64,000 nucleotides of DNA from Terrabacter tumescens (GCF_014646815.1 NZ_BMNZ01000003.1:124001-188000), one strand, 5' to 3'. Positions 1-9,348 are shown, numbered from the stretch's first letter. Translations and numbers: made by a program. The notes: generated by a model not told the origin, from the letters alone.

Positions 1-822
1 CGCGATGGTGTGCATCTGCGGGCCGCCCTGCATCATCGGAAAGATCGCCTTGTCCATGGCGGCCGCGTGCTCGGCCTTGCAGACGAGGGCGCCGGAGCGC
101 GGGCCGCGCAGCACCTTGTGCGTCGTGAAGGTGACGACGTCGGCGTACGGGACGGGCGACGGGATCGCCTTGCCGGCGACGAGGCCGATGAAGTGGGCGG
201 CGTCGACCCAGAGGATCGCGCCGACCTCGTCGGCGATCGCGCGGAAGCGGGCGAAGTCGATGAGGCGCGGGATCGCGGAGCCGCCGGCGCAGATGACCTT
301 GGGGCGGTGCTCCTTGGCGAGCGCCTCGACCTGGTCGTAGTCGATGTCCTCGGTGGTGGCGTCGACGCCGTAGTGCACGGCGTTGAACCACTTGCCGGAG
401 AAGGACACCTTGGTGCCGTGCGTCAGGTGGCCGCCCATCGGCAGCGCCATGGCGAGGATGGTGTCACCGGGAGACATGAAGGCGCCGTAGACCGCCTGGT
501 TGGCGCTCGCACCGGAGTGGGCCTGGACGTTGGCGTGGTCGGCGCCGAAGAGCGCCTTGGCCCGCTCGATGGCGATGGTCTCGGCCTTGTCGACCTCGGA
601 GCAGCCGCCGTAGTAGCGCCGGCCCGGGTAGCCCTCGGCGTACTTGTTCGACAGCGTCGACCCGAGGGCGGTCAGCACCGCGGGCGAGCTGATGTTCTCG
701 CTCGCGATGAGCTGCAGGCCACTGCGGATGCGGTCGAGCTCGGACAGCAGCACCCCCGCGATGTCGGGGTCGAAGGACTGCAGGGCGCCGAAGTCGGAGC
801 CGTAGAACGTGTCGTCAGCCAT
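1..822 (-). CDS. glyA: Serine hydroxymethyltransferase, 3' end beyond the window
   Basis: PLP enzyme that interconverts serine and glycine while loading one-carbon units onto tetrahydrofolate in the cytosol. The 274 visible codons start at an ATG preceded by a GGAG Shine-Dalgarno. They run off the left edge, so roughly the last 150 residues of a normal protein of about 420 are missing. Family landmarks are all present: the N-terminal LIASENI segment, the [13 protein letters not shown] loop, the DxAH motif near residue 208, and the TFTTHK motif whose Lys236 should bind PLP. Nothing in the visible part looks broken. The gene reads away from the window, and the next gene (a Sua5 protein) lies upstream on the same strand. 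Identification is certain at family level. Confidence 0.97.
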   Translation of the reverse strand, partial: MADDTFYGSDFGALQSFDPDIAGVLLSELDRIRSGLQLIASENISSPAVLTALGSTLSNKYAEGYPGRRYYGGCSEVDKAETIAIERAKALFGADHANVQAHSGASANQAVYGAFMSPGDTILAMALPMGGHLTHGTKVSFSGKWFNAVHYGVDATTEDIDYDQVEALAKEHRPKVICAGGSAIPRLIDFARFRAIADEVGAILWVDAAHFIGLVAGKAIPSPVPYADVVTFTTHKVLRGPRSGALVCKAEHAAAMDKAIFPMMQGGPQMHTIA

Positions 823-870
823 GGGAGTTCTCCGGGTGGGTCGGGAGTGGGGCGCGAGCGCGAGCCAACT

Positions 871-1704
871 CTATTGCGTCGCGCCGGAGCCGTCGGACGG
901 GCCGTCGGCCGTGGACACGTCGGACGCCTCGTCGGACGCCTCGTCGGACGCCTCGTCGGACGCCTCGTCGGACGCCGCGTCGGAAGACTCGTCGGAAGAC
1001 ACGTCGTGCCACTCCCCCAGGGTGTCCGAGGTGCCCGCCGACGGGTCGGGCTCGGGCGCCTCGAGCTCGGGCTCCGGCTCGAGGGCCGCGTCGATGTCGA
1101 CCTGCGAGAGCGCGCCGACGCGCAGGGTCACGGGGGTCTCACCGGTGCAGTCGACGATCGTCGAGGGCTGTCCCCCTCCGGCCGGTCCCCCGTCGAGGTA
1201 GACGCCGACCGACTCGCCGAGCATGCCGACCGCCTCGTCGACGGTGCGCGCCGCGGGGTCGCCGGTGGTGTTGGCGCTCGTGACGGCCATCGGCCCGATG
1301 TCGCCGAGCAGCTCGAGGGTGATCTCGTGGTCGGGTACGCGCAGGGCGACGGTGCCGTTGGTCTCGCCGAGGTCCCAGTGCAGCGAGGTCTGGGCCTTGA
1401 GCACGAGCGTCAGCGGCCCGGGCCAGAACTTCTCCATGAGGCGCTGCGCGTAGTCGGGCACCTGCGTGGCCAGGCCCTGGGCCGTGCGCGCCGTCGGGAT
1501 GAGGACCGGGGGCGGCATGTCGCGCCCGCGGCCCTTGGCCGCGAGGACGGAGGCGACGGCGGTCGCGTCGAAGGCGTCGCAGCCGATGCCGTAGACCGTG
1601 TCGGTCGGCAGGACGACGATCTCGCCGCGTCGGACGGCCGATGCCGCGGCCGGGATGCCCTCGGCACGCCCCTCGGGGTCGGTGCAGTCGTAGCGCTCGC
1701 TCAC
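871..1704 (-). CDS. sua5: Sua5/TsaC-type threonylcarbamoyl-AMP synthase with acidic tail
   Basis: Makes threonylcarbamoyl-AMP from threonine, bicarbonate and ATP for the t6A37 modification of ANN-decoding tRNAs. The 277-residue product has the YrdC fold in its first ~205 residues, including VVLPTDTVYGIGCDAF near the start, the FWPGPLTLVL segment and the TSAN motif. The last ~70 residues are not part of the enzyme. They are Glu/Asp/Ser/Ala-rich, with EASD repeated four times, encoded by a 12-bp tandem repeat. The GTG start sits seven bases after a TAGGCT -10 hexamer with no SD, which suggests a leaderless mRNA. It lies downstream of prmC on the same strand, the common actinobacterial order prfA-prmC-sua5. 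The tail is probably disordered; no function is inferred for it. Confidence 0.93.
   Translation of the reverse strand: MSERYDCTDPEGRAEGIPAAASAVRRGEIVVLPTDTVYGIGCDAFDATAVASVLAAKGRGRDMPPPVLIPTARTAQGLATQVPDYAQRLMEKFWPGPLTLVLKAQTSLHWDLGETNGTVALRVPDHEITLELLGDIGPMAVTSANTTGDPAARTVDEAVGMLGESVGVYLDGGPAGGGQPSTIVDCTGETPVTLRVGALSQVDIDAALEPEPELEAPEPDPSAGTSDTLGEWHDVSSDESSDAASDEASDEASDEASDEASDVSTADGPSDGSGATQ
919..1002. repeat. 12-bp tandem repeat inside the Sua5 C-terminal tail
   Basis: Seven consecutive 12-bp units. Four are identical (GTCGGACGCCTC on the plus strand) and three carry one to four substitutions towards the right. The unit is a multiple of three, so copy-number change keeps the frame. On the minus strand it encodes the Glu-Ala-Ser-Asp repeats of the Sua5 tail. 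The identical copies suggest recent slippage expansion. Confidence 0.95.
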
Positions 1705-1711
1705 CCGGCAG

Positions 1712-1717
1712 AGCCTA
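1712..1717 (-). promoter_or_regulatory. -10 hexamer for the leaderless Sua5 gene
   Basis: TAGGCT on the minus strand followed by seven bases and then the GTG start. This matches the TANNNT, about 6-7 bp, start-codon geometry of actinobacterial leaderless transcripts. No clear -35 is visible and no SD is present. Confidence 0.5.
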
Positions 1718-1866
1718 CTGGGGAGCGCTGGACGGTCCCGGCCCAGGTCGGAGCGGCCGGATCGAGCCGTCCCACGTCGCTGCTGGAGCCGTTCGCCCGT
1801 TGGTTCCGGCCGCTCGGCCCGGATGGCGGGGACGGGCGGCGGGCGGGAGCACGGGTGAGGGGTGGC

Positions 1867-2739
1867 TCAGCGCGAGCGGCGCGCAGCCGTCACGCGGGGA
1901 CGACCGGAGAGGTCACGGTGGTCCGCCACCTCGAGCCACTCCCCCGTGGCCGCGAGCCGGCGCGGCAGGCTCGCGCCCTGCGAGTCCGCGTGCTCGATGA
2001 GCACGAGGCCTCCGGGACGGAGCAGGCCGGCCGCCACCCGGGCCACCGCGAGCGGGATCGCCAGCCCGTCCTCGCTGCCGCCGTAGAGCGCGATGTCGGG
2101 GTCGTGGTCGCGTACCTCGGGGTCGACGGGCACGGCGCCGACGGGGATGTAGGGCGGGTTGATGGTCACGAGGTCGACGCCGCTGGCCCAGTCCTCGAAG
2201 CACGCCGCGGTCGCGTCGCCCTGCACGAGGTCCACCTCGAGACCCAGCCGGTCCCGGTTGGCGACGGCCCAGGCGTACGCGTCGGGTGACAGCTCGAGCG
2301 CCCGCACCTCGGCCTCGGGCCGCTCGTCCTTGACCGACAGCGCGATCGCGCCGGACCCGGAGCACAGGTCGACGACGCGCACCGGCTCGGGCCGGCCGAG
2401 CGAGTGCACCCGGTCGACCTCGGCGAGGGCCAGGTCGACGAGCACCTCGGTCTCGGGTCGGGGCACGAAGACCCCGGGCCCGACCGCGACGGTCAACCGT
2501 CGGAAGTGGGCTCGTCCGGTCAGGTGCTGGAGCGGGACCCGCGCGGCGCGCTCGTCGACGAGGACGGCATACGTGCTCGGGAGCGTGCGCCCACCGAGCA
2601 CCATGAGGCGACGCACCTCGGAGGAGTCCACGCCGAGGACGTGGGCCGCGAGCTCGATGGCGTCGACGTCGGCCGAGACCACGCCGGCCTCACGCAGGCG
2701 CGCGGTCGCGGCTCGGACGCCGTCGCGCAGGTCCGTCAC
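1867..2739 (-). CDS. prmC: Peptide chain release factor N5-glutamine methyltransferase
   Basis: Methylates the Gln of the GGQ motif in class I release factors, using SAM, which raises termination efficiency. The 290-residue protein has an N-terminal helical domain, the substrate-contact region with [13 protein letters not shown] around 91-102, the SAM loop [11 protein letters not shown] around 124-134, and the catalytic NPPY at 194-197. The GTG start overlaps the TGA of prfA by four bases (GTGA), so the enzyme is translationally coupled to its substrate. Length and motifs are normal for the family. The 160 bp between its stop and the next gene hold no obvious terminator, so sua5 may be partly cotranscribed besides having its own promoter. 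Confidence 0.96.
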   Translation of the reverse strand: MTDLRDGVRAATARLREAGVVSADVDAIELAAHVLGVDSSEVRRLMVLGGRTLPSTYAVLVDERAARVPLQHLTGRAHFRRLTVAVGPGVFVPRPETEVLVDLALAEVDRVHSLGRPEPVRVVDLCSGSGAIALSVKDERPEAEVRALELSPDAYAWAVANRDRLGLEVDLVQGDATAACFEDWASGVDLVTINPPYIPVGAVPVDPEVRDHDPDIALYGGSEDGLAIPLAVARVAAGLLRPGGLVLIEHADSQGASLPRRLAATGEWLEVADHRDLSGRPRVTAARRSR

Positions 2740-3833
2740 GCGTCGGACCCGTCAGCCCCAGCGGCGGCGAGGGCCGCGAGCTTGGCCGCCTCGTCGGCGT
2801 CGAGGGCCGACTGGACGACCGGGTCGAGGTCGCCGTCGAGGACCGCGTCGAGGTTGTAGGACTTGTAGCCCGTGCGGTGGTCGGAGATGCGGTTCTCCGG
2901 GAAGTTGTAGGTGCGGATGCGCTCGGAGCGGTCGACGGTGCGCACCTGCGACCGGCGGGCGGCGCTCGCCTCGGCGTCGGCCTCGTCCTTTGCCTGCTGG
3001 TGCAACCGGGCCCGGAGGACGCGCATCGCGGCCTCCTTGTTCTGCAGCTGCGACTTCTCGTTCTGGCACGAGACGACGAGACCGGTCGGCAGGTGCGTGA
3101 TGCGCACGGCGGAGTCGGTCGTGTTGACGCTCTGTCCGCCGGGGCCGCTGCTGCGGTAGACGTCGATGCGCAGGTCGTTGGGGTCGATCGTCACCTCGAC
3201 CTCCTCGGCCTCGGGCATGACGAGGACGCCGGCGGCCGAGGTGTGGATGCGACCCTGGCTCTCGGTGACGGGCACGCGCTGCACGCGGTGCACGCCGCCC
3301 TCGTACTTCAGGCGCGCCCACGGCCCCTCGCCGAGACCGGGAGTCCCCTTGGCGCGCACCGAGACCCGCACGTCCTTGTAGCCGCCGAGGTCGCTCTCGG
3401 TGGCGTCCTCGATGGCGGTGCGCCAGCCGCGCTGCTCGGCGTAGCGGAGGTACATCCGCAGCAGGTCGCCGGCGAAGAGCGCCGACTCGTCGCCGCCCTC
3501 GCCCGCCTTGACCTCGAGGATGACGTCGCGGTCGTCGTCGGGGTCGCGCGGCACGAGCATCCGGCGCAAATGCTCCTCGGCCTCGGCGAGGCGAGCCTCG
3601 AGCGAGGGCACCTCGGCGGCGAAGGACTCGTCGTCGGCCGCGAGCTCGCGGGCGGTGGTGAGGTCGTCACCGGCCGCCGTCCACTCCCGCGCGGCGGCGA
3701 CGGTCGGGGCCAGGGCGGCATACCGCTTGTTCAGCGTGCGCACGAGGTCCTGGTCGCCGTGGACGGCCGGGTCGGCGAGCTGCTGCTCGAGCTCGGCGTA
3801 CTCGTCGAGGATCGACTGGACGGATTCGAGCAC
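2736..3833 (-). CDS. prfA: Peptide chain release factor 1
   Basis: Class I release factor that recognises UAA and UAG and triggers peptidyl-tRNA hydrolysis in the ribosome. The 365-residue protein carries the PVT anticodon-like tripeptide at about 188-190, which marks RF1 rather than RF2. It also has the catalytic GGQ at 232-234 in the usual GGQSVNTT context. It starts at GTG, with AAGGG about nine bases upstream as SD. It ends in a four-base overlap with prmC. The gene follows rpmE on the same strand, but a strong UUCG-loop hairpin lies between the two, so prfA-prmC probably has its own start within the rpmE 3' region or relies on read-through. Confidence 0.97.
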   Translation of the reverse strand: MLESVQSILDEYAELEQQLADPAVHGDQDLVRTLNKRYAALAPTVAAAREWTAAGDDLTTARELAADDESFAAEVPSLEARLAEAEEHLRRMLVPRDPDDDRDVILEVKAGEGGDESALFAGDLLRMYLRYAEQRGWRTAIEDATESDLGGYKDVRVSVRAKGTPGLGEGPWARLKYEGGVHRVQRVPVTESQGRIHTSAAGVLVMPEAEEVEVTIDPNDLRIDVYRSSGPGGQSVNTTDSAVRITHLPTGLVVSCQNEKSQLQNKEAAMRVLRARLHQQAKDEADAEASAARRSQVRTVDRSERIRTYNFPENRISDHRTGYKSYNLDAVLDGDLDPVVQSALDADEAAKLAALAAAGADGSDA

Positions 3834-3908
3834 GGTAGGCCCTTCGGCTCAGGAACTTGCAGGGACACGTACGTGGAGACGTCCGTGGGGACGGGCGGAT
3901 ACGACGAA

Positions 3909-3945
3909 CGCCGGCCCCCGACGACCGAAGTCGTGGGAGCCGGCG
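3909..3945 (-). terminator. Intrinsic-type terminator after rpmE
   Basis: On the minus-strand RNA this folds into a GC-rich stem of about 15 pairs, with one bulge and one mismatch, closed by a C(UUCG)G tetraloop. It lies 11 bases past the rpmE stop. No U-tract follows, as is common in high-GC actinobacteria. Confidence 0.75.
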
Positions 3946-3955
3946 TGCGGGAGAC

Positions 3956-4171
3956 CTACTTGGCGGCCTTCTTGCCGTAACGGGCCTCGAACCGGGCCAC
4001 GCGGCCACCGGTGTCGAGGATCTTCTGCTTGCCCGTGTAGAACGGGTGGCACTGCGAGCACACGTCGGCAGCGATCTTGCCGGAGGTCTCGGTGCTGCGG
4101 GTGGTGAACGTGTTGCCACAGGTGCAGGTGACCGTGGTCTCCACGTAGTCGGGGTGAAGGTCCTTCTTCAA
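3956..4171 (-). CDS. rpmE: 50S ribosomal protein L31, zinc-binding form
   Basis: Component of the large subunit at the central protuberance bridge. The 71-residue protein begins KKDLHPDY after the initiator. It carries the zinc ligand pattern Cys16-x-Cys18 and Cys38-x2-Cys41-His42, so it is the C+ form, used when zinc is plentiful. I place the start at a TTG because GAGGAG lies seven bases upstream and the product then has the normal L31 length. An open frame continuing upstream would add 39 residues with no family similarity. It stands alone, with a strong hairpin immediately downstream. Confidence 0.96.
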   Translation of the reverse strand: MKKDLHPDYVETTVTCTCGNTFTTRSTETSGKIAADVCSQCHPFYTGKQKILDTGGRVARFEARYGKKAAK

Positions 4172-4318
4172 GATTGTCTCCTCGAGGTAGTCGGCCGGGT
4201 CGGTGTCGTCGCTCGCCACCGTGGTGGGTCGCTCGGCCGTGAACCGGTCCAAAGGAAGAGTGTGCCAGAAAGGCGCACCTCCTCCCAAACGCGCGACGGC
4301 CCCGGCGCATTCCCCGCG

Positions 4319-6400
4319 TCAGGCGGGCACGACGGCGGGCTGGGCGACCGGCAGCACGACCTGCATCGTCGTCCCCTCCCCCTCGACCGAGGCGATGACG
4401 AGCTCCCCGCCGTGGCCCTCGACGATGGCGCGCACGATGGCGAGACCCAGCCCCGTGCCCGGGATCGCCGCGGCCGTCGCGTTGCCGGCCCGGAAGAAGC
4501 GTTCGGACAGGCGTGCCAGGTCGGCGGCCGGGATGCCGATGCCGGTGTCGTGCACCGAGATGATCGTCGAGTCACCCGACCGCTCCGCCGACAGCAGCAC
4601 CTGCCCGCCCTTCCGGGTGAACTTCACGGCGTTGGACCCGAGGTTGATCAGGGCCCGCTCCACCTGGCCGCGGTCGACCCGGACGACGAGGTCGTCGGGC
4701 ACGTCGGTGCAGACGAGCTCGACCCCGCCGTTGGCGGCGACGGGCTCCATCGTCTCGGTGACGGTGCGCAGCAGGTCGCGGACGGCGACCTCCTCGGAGA
4801 CCGCCTGCAGGCCGCTGATCTCGATCTTGTTGAGGACGAGGAGGTCCTCGATGAGCCCGCGCAGCCGGGTCGCGTTGCGACCGATGATGTCGAGGGCGAC
4901 GTGCTGGCCGTCGGACACCTCCCCGAAGTCGCCGTCGACGAGCAGCTCGAGGTAGCCGCTGATCGACGTCAGCGGCGTGCGCAGCTCGTGGCTGACCGTC
5001 GCCATGAAGTCGGTCTTCTGCCGGTCGAGCTCGGTGAGCCGTCGCACCTGCTCGTCCTGCATCTGCGAGAGCCGGAGGGCCACGATCGACTGGGCCGCGA
5101 TGGCCGCGCACTGCTGCGCCGCCTGGATCTCGTGGCGGTGCCAGCGCCGCGGCGCGCCGACCATCATCACCGACAGGATGCCGAGGCCGCGCCCACCCGT
5201 GCCGACCGGGAGCATGAGCAGCGAGCGCGCGCCCGTGGCCCGGTGGAAGGCACGCGCCCGCTCGTCGTCGTAGGCCTGGTGGGCGAGCAGGTCGCCGAGG
5301 TCGAAGAAGCCGACGTCGCGGCGCAGCTCGTCGTTGACGGCGCCGACCTGCTGGGCGAGCGAGCGCGGCAGCGGCGGCAGGTCCGGCAGGTCGTCGGTGT
5401 GCCACTGGAGCCGGTCCTCGATGGTCTGCCCGTCGTCGCCCAGGGTGTAGAGCAGCAGCCGGTCGGCGCCGAGACCGGCACCGAGCTTGGTCGTGACGCG
5501 TTGGAGGGCCTCGTGCACGTCGACGGCGGAACGGACCGTGCGGCCCACGTCGAGGACGAGCTCCTGCATCTCGAGCACGGCGGCCTGCTGGTCGACGAGG
5601 CGGGCGTTGGCCCGGGTGAGGTCGTTGAAGTCGCGGGCGAGCATGCGCACCTCGAGAGCGCCCTCCTCCTGGTTCGCCATGGCGATGACGTCCTCCTCGG
5701 CCTGCCGGCGCACCACCTCGCGCAGCCGGGCGAGGGGGCGACCGACGGCACGGTGCATGCCGAAGCCCGCCGCGACGAGGACGAGCACCACGGCCGCGGC
5801 CACGGCGATGATGACGGCGGACGTGATGGCGGTGGCCTCGCGCGAGTCGATGCGCGCTGCGTCGCGCCGCGCCTGGATGCTCGCGCCGAGCGTCTCGTTG
5901 GCCGAACGGAAGCGGGCGTATGCCGTCTCTGCCGTGGCGCGGTCGGCCGGGGTCGCGCTGCGGCCGGGTGCCAGCCCCTGCAGCGAGGTGCCAGCCGCGG
6001 TGAACCAGGCCTCGACGGCCTCGCGCTCCTGACGCACCTGCCCGGCGAAACGCGCCCGGTCAGTCTGCGTCAGCTCGTCGCTCGCCGTCGCCGTCGCGAC
6101 CCGGGCGAGCTCGGCCGCGACGGCCGGGCGCAGGCTCAGCGGGTCGACCGGCGTCGCGAGGCCACCGGCCTGCTGGCGCCAGGCCGCCTCGGCCCGGGTC
6201 ATGTCGAGCAGCACCGCGCTGTTGGCCTCGCGGGCCGGCCCCAGGGCCAGGGTGAGGGCCCGGACCGCCGCGCCCTGGGAGTGGATCGTGGCGACCGAGA
6301 TGATCGCGCCGAGGGGCACGAGGACGACAAGGATGGTGATGAGGACGCGGATCTGGCTGCCGACCGGACGCCGGGACACCACGGGGAGACCACTCGTCAC
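4319..6400 (-). CDS. Membrane histidine kinase with HAMP and GAF domains
   Basis: Sensor kinase of 693 residues. A first membrane helix lies at about 15-38 and an extracytoplasmic helical sensor region follows. A second membrane helix lies near 190-215, then a HAMP linker and a GAF domain (about 285-430). After these come the HisKA motif FMATVSHELRTPLT with the phospho-accepting His and an HATPase domain with N (NLGSNAVKF), G1 (DTGIGIP) and G2 (GTGLGLAI) boxes. Its GTG start overlaps the glycosyltransferase stop by four bases (GTGA). It is the last gene of a four-gene unit that begins with a lone receiver, its probable phosphorylation partner. The GAF ligand is unknown. The role in controlling the polysaccharide synthase is inferred from coupling only. 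Confidence 0.9.
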   Translation of the reverse strand: MTSGLPVVSRRPVGSQIRVLITILVVLVPLGAIISVATIHSQGAAVRALTLALGPAREANSAVLLDMTRAEAAWRQQAGGLATPVDPLSLRPAVAAELARVATATASDELTQTDRARFAGQVRQEREAVEAWFTAAGTSLQGLAPGRSATPADRATAETAYARFRSANETLGASIQARRDAARIDSREATAITSAVIIAVAAAVVLVLVAAGFGMHRAVGRPLARLREVVRRQAEEDVIAMANQEEGALEVRMLARDFNDLTRANARLVDQQAAVLEMQELVLDVGRTVRSAVDVHEALQRVTTKLGAGLGADRLLLYTLGDDGQTIEDRLQWHTDDLPDLPPLPRSLAQQVGAVNDELRRDVGFFDLGDLLAHQAYDDERARAFHRATGARSLLMLPVGTGGRGLGILSVMMVGAPRRWHRHEIQAAQQCAAIAAQSIVALRLSQMQDEQVRRLTELDRQKTDFMATVSHELRTPLTSISGYLELLVDGDFGEVSDGQHVALDIIGRNATRLRGLIEDLLVLNKIEISGLQAVSEEVAVRDLLRTVTETMEPVAANGGVELVCTDVPDDLVVRVDRGQVERALINLGSNAVKFTRKGGQVLLSAERSGDSTIISVHDTGIGIPAADLARLSERFFRAGNATAAAIPGTGLGLAIVRAIVEGHGGELVIASVEGEGTTMQVVLPVAQPAVVPA

Positions 6401-7845
6401 GCGGGGTCCTCGTCGAAGCCGGTGCGGGTCATGACTCCCCAGACGTGCTTCTTCCCGCGCAGGCTCGACCACCACCCCTCGAGGCGCCACCACACGGTGG
6501 CCTGGCGGTAGCCGATGTTCTCGAGGACCGAGGCGGCGATGGTCTGCCAGATGGCGCGCCACCGGTCGTGCTTGTGGAAGGCCCACTCGTCGACGACCAT
6601 CGCCGAGAGGGTCACGAGCACGGCATACCCGTAGGCGAGCACGAGGAAGAGGATCGCGAAGGGCACGTTGACGACGCCGAGGAGCAGGGCGAGCGGCACG
6701 ATGAGGATGCCGAAGAACTCGAGGAGCGGCGCGATGAGCTCGAAGAGCCAGTAGTACGGCAGCGCCAGGAAGCCGATGCGGCCGTACTTCGGCCGGAAGA
6801 GCATGCTGCGGTAGGCCCACAACGTCTCCCACAGGCCGCGGTGCCAGCGCCGGCGCTGGTTGCGCAGGACCGTGGCGGTCACGGGGACCTCGGTCCAGGA
6901 CACCGGCTCGGGCACGAACTCGACCTTGTAGTCGCGCCCCTCGTCGCGCATGCGCTTGTGGATGCGCATGACGAGCTCGAAGTCCTCGCCGATGCTGTCG
7001 GGGTCGAGACCGCCGACCTCGACCACGACGTCACGCCGGAAGAGCCCGAACGCGCCGCTGATGAGGATGAGCCCACCGACGCGCGACCAGCCGGTGCGGC
7101 CGAGCAGGAAGGCGCGGAGGTACTCGACGAGCTGGATCCGCGGGATCCACGTCTGGGGCATCTCGACGCGCACGATGCGGCCCGAGACGACGCGGCTGCC
7201 GTTGACGGGACGGATGGCGCCACCGGTCGCGACCATGCGGGTCGGGTCGTCGGCGAAGGGCCGCGTCACGTGGAGCAGTCCGTCGGGCTCGAGGATGGAG
7301 TCGCCGTCGATCATCGCGACGAGCGGCTCGCTGGCGGCGTTGATGGCGACGTTGATCGCCTCGGAGCGACCGGAGTTCTCCTTGCGCACCACGACGAGGC
7401 GGGTGCGCCCGTCGCGAGGCACCCAGATCCCGAGGACCCGGGCCCGGACGGGCACCTCGTGCGGGAGCTCGCGCGGCACCTGAACGAGGTCGAAGGCCTC
7501 CTCGAGGCGGGCGAAGGTCTGGTCGCTGCTGCCGTCGTCGACGACGACGACCTCGTGCCGGGGGTAGCGCAGGGTGAGGAAGGACTTGACGGCGGTGACG
7601 ATGCCGGCCTCCTCGTTGTAGGCCGGCACGAGCAGCGACACGCCGGGCGCGAGGCCGGCGCCCTGCCACGTCAGGGCCGTGGCGCGACGTCGCTGCTGGG
7701 CCCGGAACTCCAGGTAGGCCAGACCGATGAGCACGAGCAGTGAGGTGTTGATGAGCAGGAAGTAGATGATGATCGGCACGCTCGAGACGTCCATGACCCA
7801 CACGACGAAGGAGCGCAGCCCCTCGATCAGGCCGTCCCAGCTCAT
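6397..7845 (-). CDS. Processive family-2 glycosyltransferase, membrane-bound
   Basis: Polysaccharide synthase-like enzyme of 482 residues resembling PgaC/IcaA, hyaluronan and cellulose synthases. Membrane helices lie at about 20-46. The catalytic domain has VVDDGSSD (Asp103/104), the metal-binding MIDGD (178-182), GED (286-288) with the likely catalytic base, and QRRRW (330-334), the acceptor-channel motif of processive enzymes. Three or so further membrane helices lie at about 358-422. Substrate cannot be read from sequence; beta-linked exopolysaccharide is an inference from the family. The ATG start overlaps the HEAT gene stop (ATGA) and its stop overlaps the kinase start, so expression is stoichiometrically linked to both neighbours. 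No PilZ domain is present in this protein. Confidence 0.88.
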   Translation of the reverse strand: MSWDGLIEGLRSFVVWVMDVSSVPIIIYFLLINTSLLVLIGLAYLEFRAQQRRRATALTWQGAGLAPGVSLLVPAYNEEAGIVTAVKSFLTLRYPRHEVVVVDDGSSDQTFARLEEAFDLVQVPRELPHEVPVRARVLGIWVPRDGRTRLVVVRKENSGRSEAINVAINAASEPLVAMIDGDSILEPDGLLHVTRPFADDPTRMVATGGAIRPVNGSRVVSGRIVRVEMPQTWIPRIQLVEYLRAFLLGRTGWSRVGGLILISGAFGLFRRDVVVEVGGLDPDSIGEDFELVMRIHKRMRDEGRDYKVEFVPEPVSWTEVPVTATVLRNQRRRWHRGLWETLWAYRSMLFRPKYGRIGFLALPYYWLFELIAPLLEFFGILIVPLALLLGVVNVPFAILFLVLAYGYAVLVTLSAMVVDEWAFHKHDRWRAIWQTIAASVLENIGYRQATVWWRLEGWWSSLRGKKHVWGVMTRTGFDEDPA

Positions 7846-8897
7846 GCGCTCGCCCGCTGCAGGCTCGCCATGAGTCGCGCCGAGCGCACCGCAGCGTCGT
7901 CCTCGTGGCCGAGGAGCGCACTGCTGCCGTCGGGCCCCATCGTCAGCAGCGCCGAGGCGGCCAGCTCGGCCAGGCGCGGGTCGGCGTCGGCCAGCAGCGT
8001 GGCCAGGGCCGGGACCGCAGCCGGGTCGCCGAGCTCGCCCAGCGCGATGACGCAGGCACGCCGGAGCGCGAGCGGCTCCGAGTCGACGGTGTGGCGCACG
8101 AGGATGGCGACGTCCTCGCCGCGGCCGAGCCGGCCGATGGCCGTCGCACTCGTCTCGCGGACCGTGACGTCCGGGTCGTCGTCGAGCAGGCGACGCAGCT
8201 CCGGCAGGCCTCGGGTGAAGCTGCGCTCTCCGCTGAGGTGCGCGGCCACCATCCGCGTTCGGGCGTTGGGGTCCCCCATGCCATCGCGCAGCACCTCCGA
8301 GATGCCGACTCCCATCGACTGGAGGGCCTCGGCCGCGGTGGCGGCCGGCAGCCCGCGCTCGGGCGCGCCGATGGCTGCGAGCACCGGTCCTGCGGCCACG
8401 GGATCGCCGATGAGGCCGAGGGCGTACGCGGCGCTGTTGCGGACCTCCATCGCCTCGTCCCCGAGGGCGGTGACGAGCAGCGGGACGGTGTGCTCGGCCT
8501 TGGCGAGGCCCAACAGCTGGGCGGCCCGCGCCCGGCGGACCGTGGAGCGGCTCGTCAGGTCGGCCACTGCGGCGTCGACGGCACCGTGCACCTCGAGCAC
8601 CCGGACCAGCTGGTCGGCGGGAACGCCGCGGATCTTGGTCAGCATCTCGACGATGTTGCGGTCGAGCACGGTCCGCGACACACCGGTCGCCCAGGTCAGC
8701 TCCTCCGTCGCGGCACCGTCGTCGTCCTCCCCCGACGCCACCGTGATGAGGGGCGGGCGCAGCGGGGACAGCAGCATCTCGTCGCGCTGGTTGCGGCTGT
8801 GCCGCCTCGCCCGGACGGCGACGACGAGGATGACGAGGAGCAGGCAGGCGCCCAGGATGACCACGGTGGCGCCGACGAGGAGCGCCGCCCCGACCAT
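7842..8897 (-). CDS. Membrane-anchored HEAT-repeat protein
   Basis: A 351-residue protein with one N-terminal membrane helix (about residues 3-28), a charged linker, then repeated helical pairs. Examples are VRNSAAYALGLIGDP, VTVRETSATAIGRLGRG and LALRRACVIALGELGD, the signature of HEAT repeats as in PBS-lyase-type scaffolds. No catalytic motif is visible. I start it at the ATG 16 bases after the receiver stop, with AGGG seven bases upstream; a GTG directly before is an alternative. It lies between a lone receiver and a processive glycosyltransferase, and its stop overlaps the glycosyltransferase start. A scaffold linking the receiver to the synthase is the simplest reading, but that is inference. 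Confidence 0.85.
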   Translation of the reverse strand: MVGAALLVGATVVILGACLLLVILVVAVRARRHSRNQRDEMLLSPLRPPLITVASGEDDDGAATEELTWATGVSRTVLDRNIVEMLTKIRGVPADQLVRVLEVHGAVDAAVADLTSRSTVRRARAAQLLGLAKAEHTVPLLVTALGDEAMEVRNSAAYALGLIGDPVAAGPVLAAIGAPERGLPAATAAEALQSMGVGISEVLRDGMGDPNARTRMVAAHLSGERSFTRGLPELRRLLDDDPDVTVRETSATAIGRLGRGEDVAILVRHTVDSEPLALRRACVIALGELGDPAAVPALATLLADADPRLAELAASALLTMGPDGSSALLGHEDDAAVRSARLMASLQRASA

Positions 8898-8913
8898 CAC
8901 GAGACCCTGGCTC

Positions 8914-9315
8914 TCATCGCGCCCTGGCGAGCATGCCGTTGACGCGGTGCAGCAGCTCCCGCGGGCTGAACGGCTTGATGACGTAGTCGTCGGCGCCGAC
9001 GGCGAAGCCGGTGTCGACGTCGGAGTCGCGCGACTTGGCACTGAGCAGGAGCACCGGGACCGAGGGGTGCCCGCTCTCGCGGATCTTGCGCAGCACGTCG
9101 ATGCCGGAGAGCCCCGGCATCATGACGTCGAGCACCGCGAGCTGGGGCGGGTTGGCCTCGAAGGCCTCCCAGGCACTGACGCCGTCGGGAACGGCCTCGA
9201 CGGCATATCCGGCCTGGGTCAGCTTGAACTCGACGAGGTCTCGGATGTCTGCGTCGTCGTCGGCCACGAGGACTCGGACGGGGCTGGCATCGGGGTCGCC
9301 GGCAGGCGCAGACAT
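8914..9315 (-). CDS. Single-domain response regulator (receiver only)
   Basis: CheY-like receiver of 133 residues without an output domain. It has the acidic pair in VADDDADIRD, phospho-acceptor Asp63 in VLDVMMPG, the conserved Ser/Thr position in LLLSAKS, and the switch Lys in VIKPF. Start is ATG with GGAG four bases upstream. It is the first gene of the unit receiver, HEAT, glycosyltransferase, kinase. With no DNA-binding domain it should act by protein contact, most simply on the HEAT scaffold or the synthase. Phosphate would come from the kinase at the other end of the operon. That circuit is inferred from gene order, not shown by sequence. Confidence 0.92.
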   Translation of the reverse strand: MSAPAGDPDASPVRVLVADDDADIRDLVEFKLTQAGYAVEAVPDGVSAWEAFEANPPQLAVLDVMMPGLSGIDVLRKIRESGHPSVPVLLLSAKSRDSDVDTGFAVGADDYVIKPFSPRELLHRVNGMLARAR

Positions 9316-9348
9316 GTCACTCCATGGTGAGGATCGGGTGGTCTCCCC

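Noticed and set aside
10-2289. Long open frames antisense to glyA, sua5 and prmC (and similar frames across most of the window)
   Set aside because: In DNA this GC-rich, stop codons are rare in the complementary frames. These products are Arg/Gly/Val/Asp-rich without family motifs, while the opposite strand encodes clear families.
4172-4288. Upstream extension of L31
   Set aside because: It would add 39 residues with no L31 similarity. The TTG with a GAGGAG SD gives the standard length.
6401-6832. Upstream extension of the GAF kinase inside the glycosyltransferase gene
   Set aside because: The extra residues are Arg/Pro/Leu-rich shadow sequence, and the GTG that overlaps the glycosyltransferase stop is a typical coupled start.
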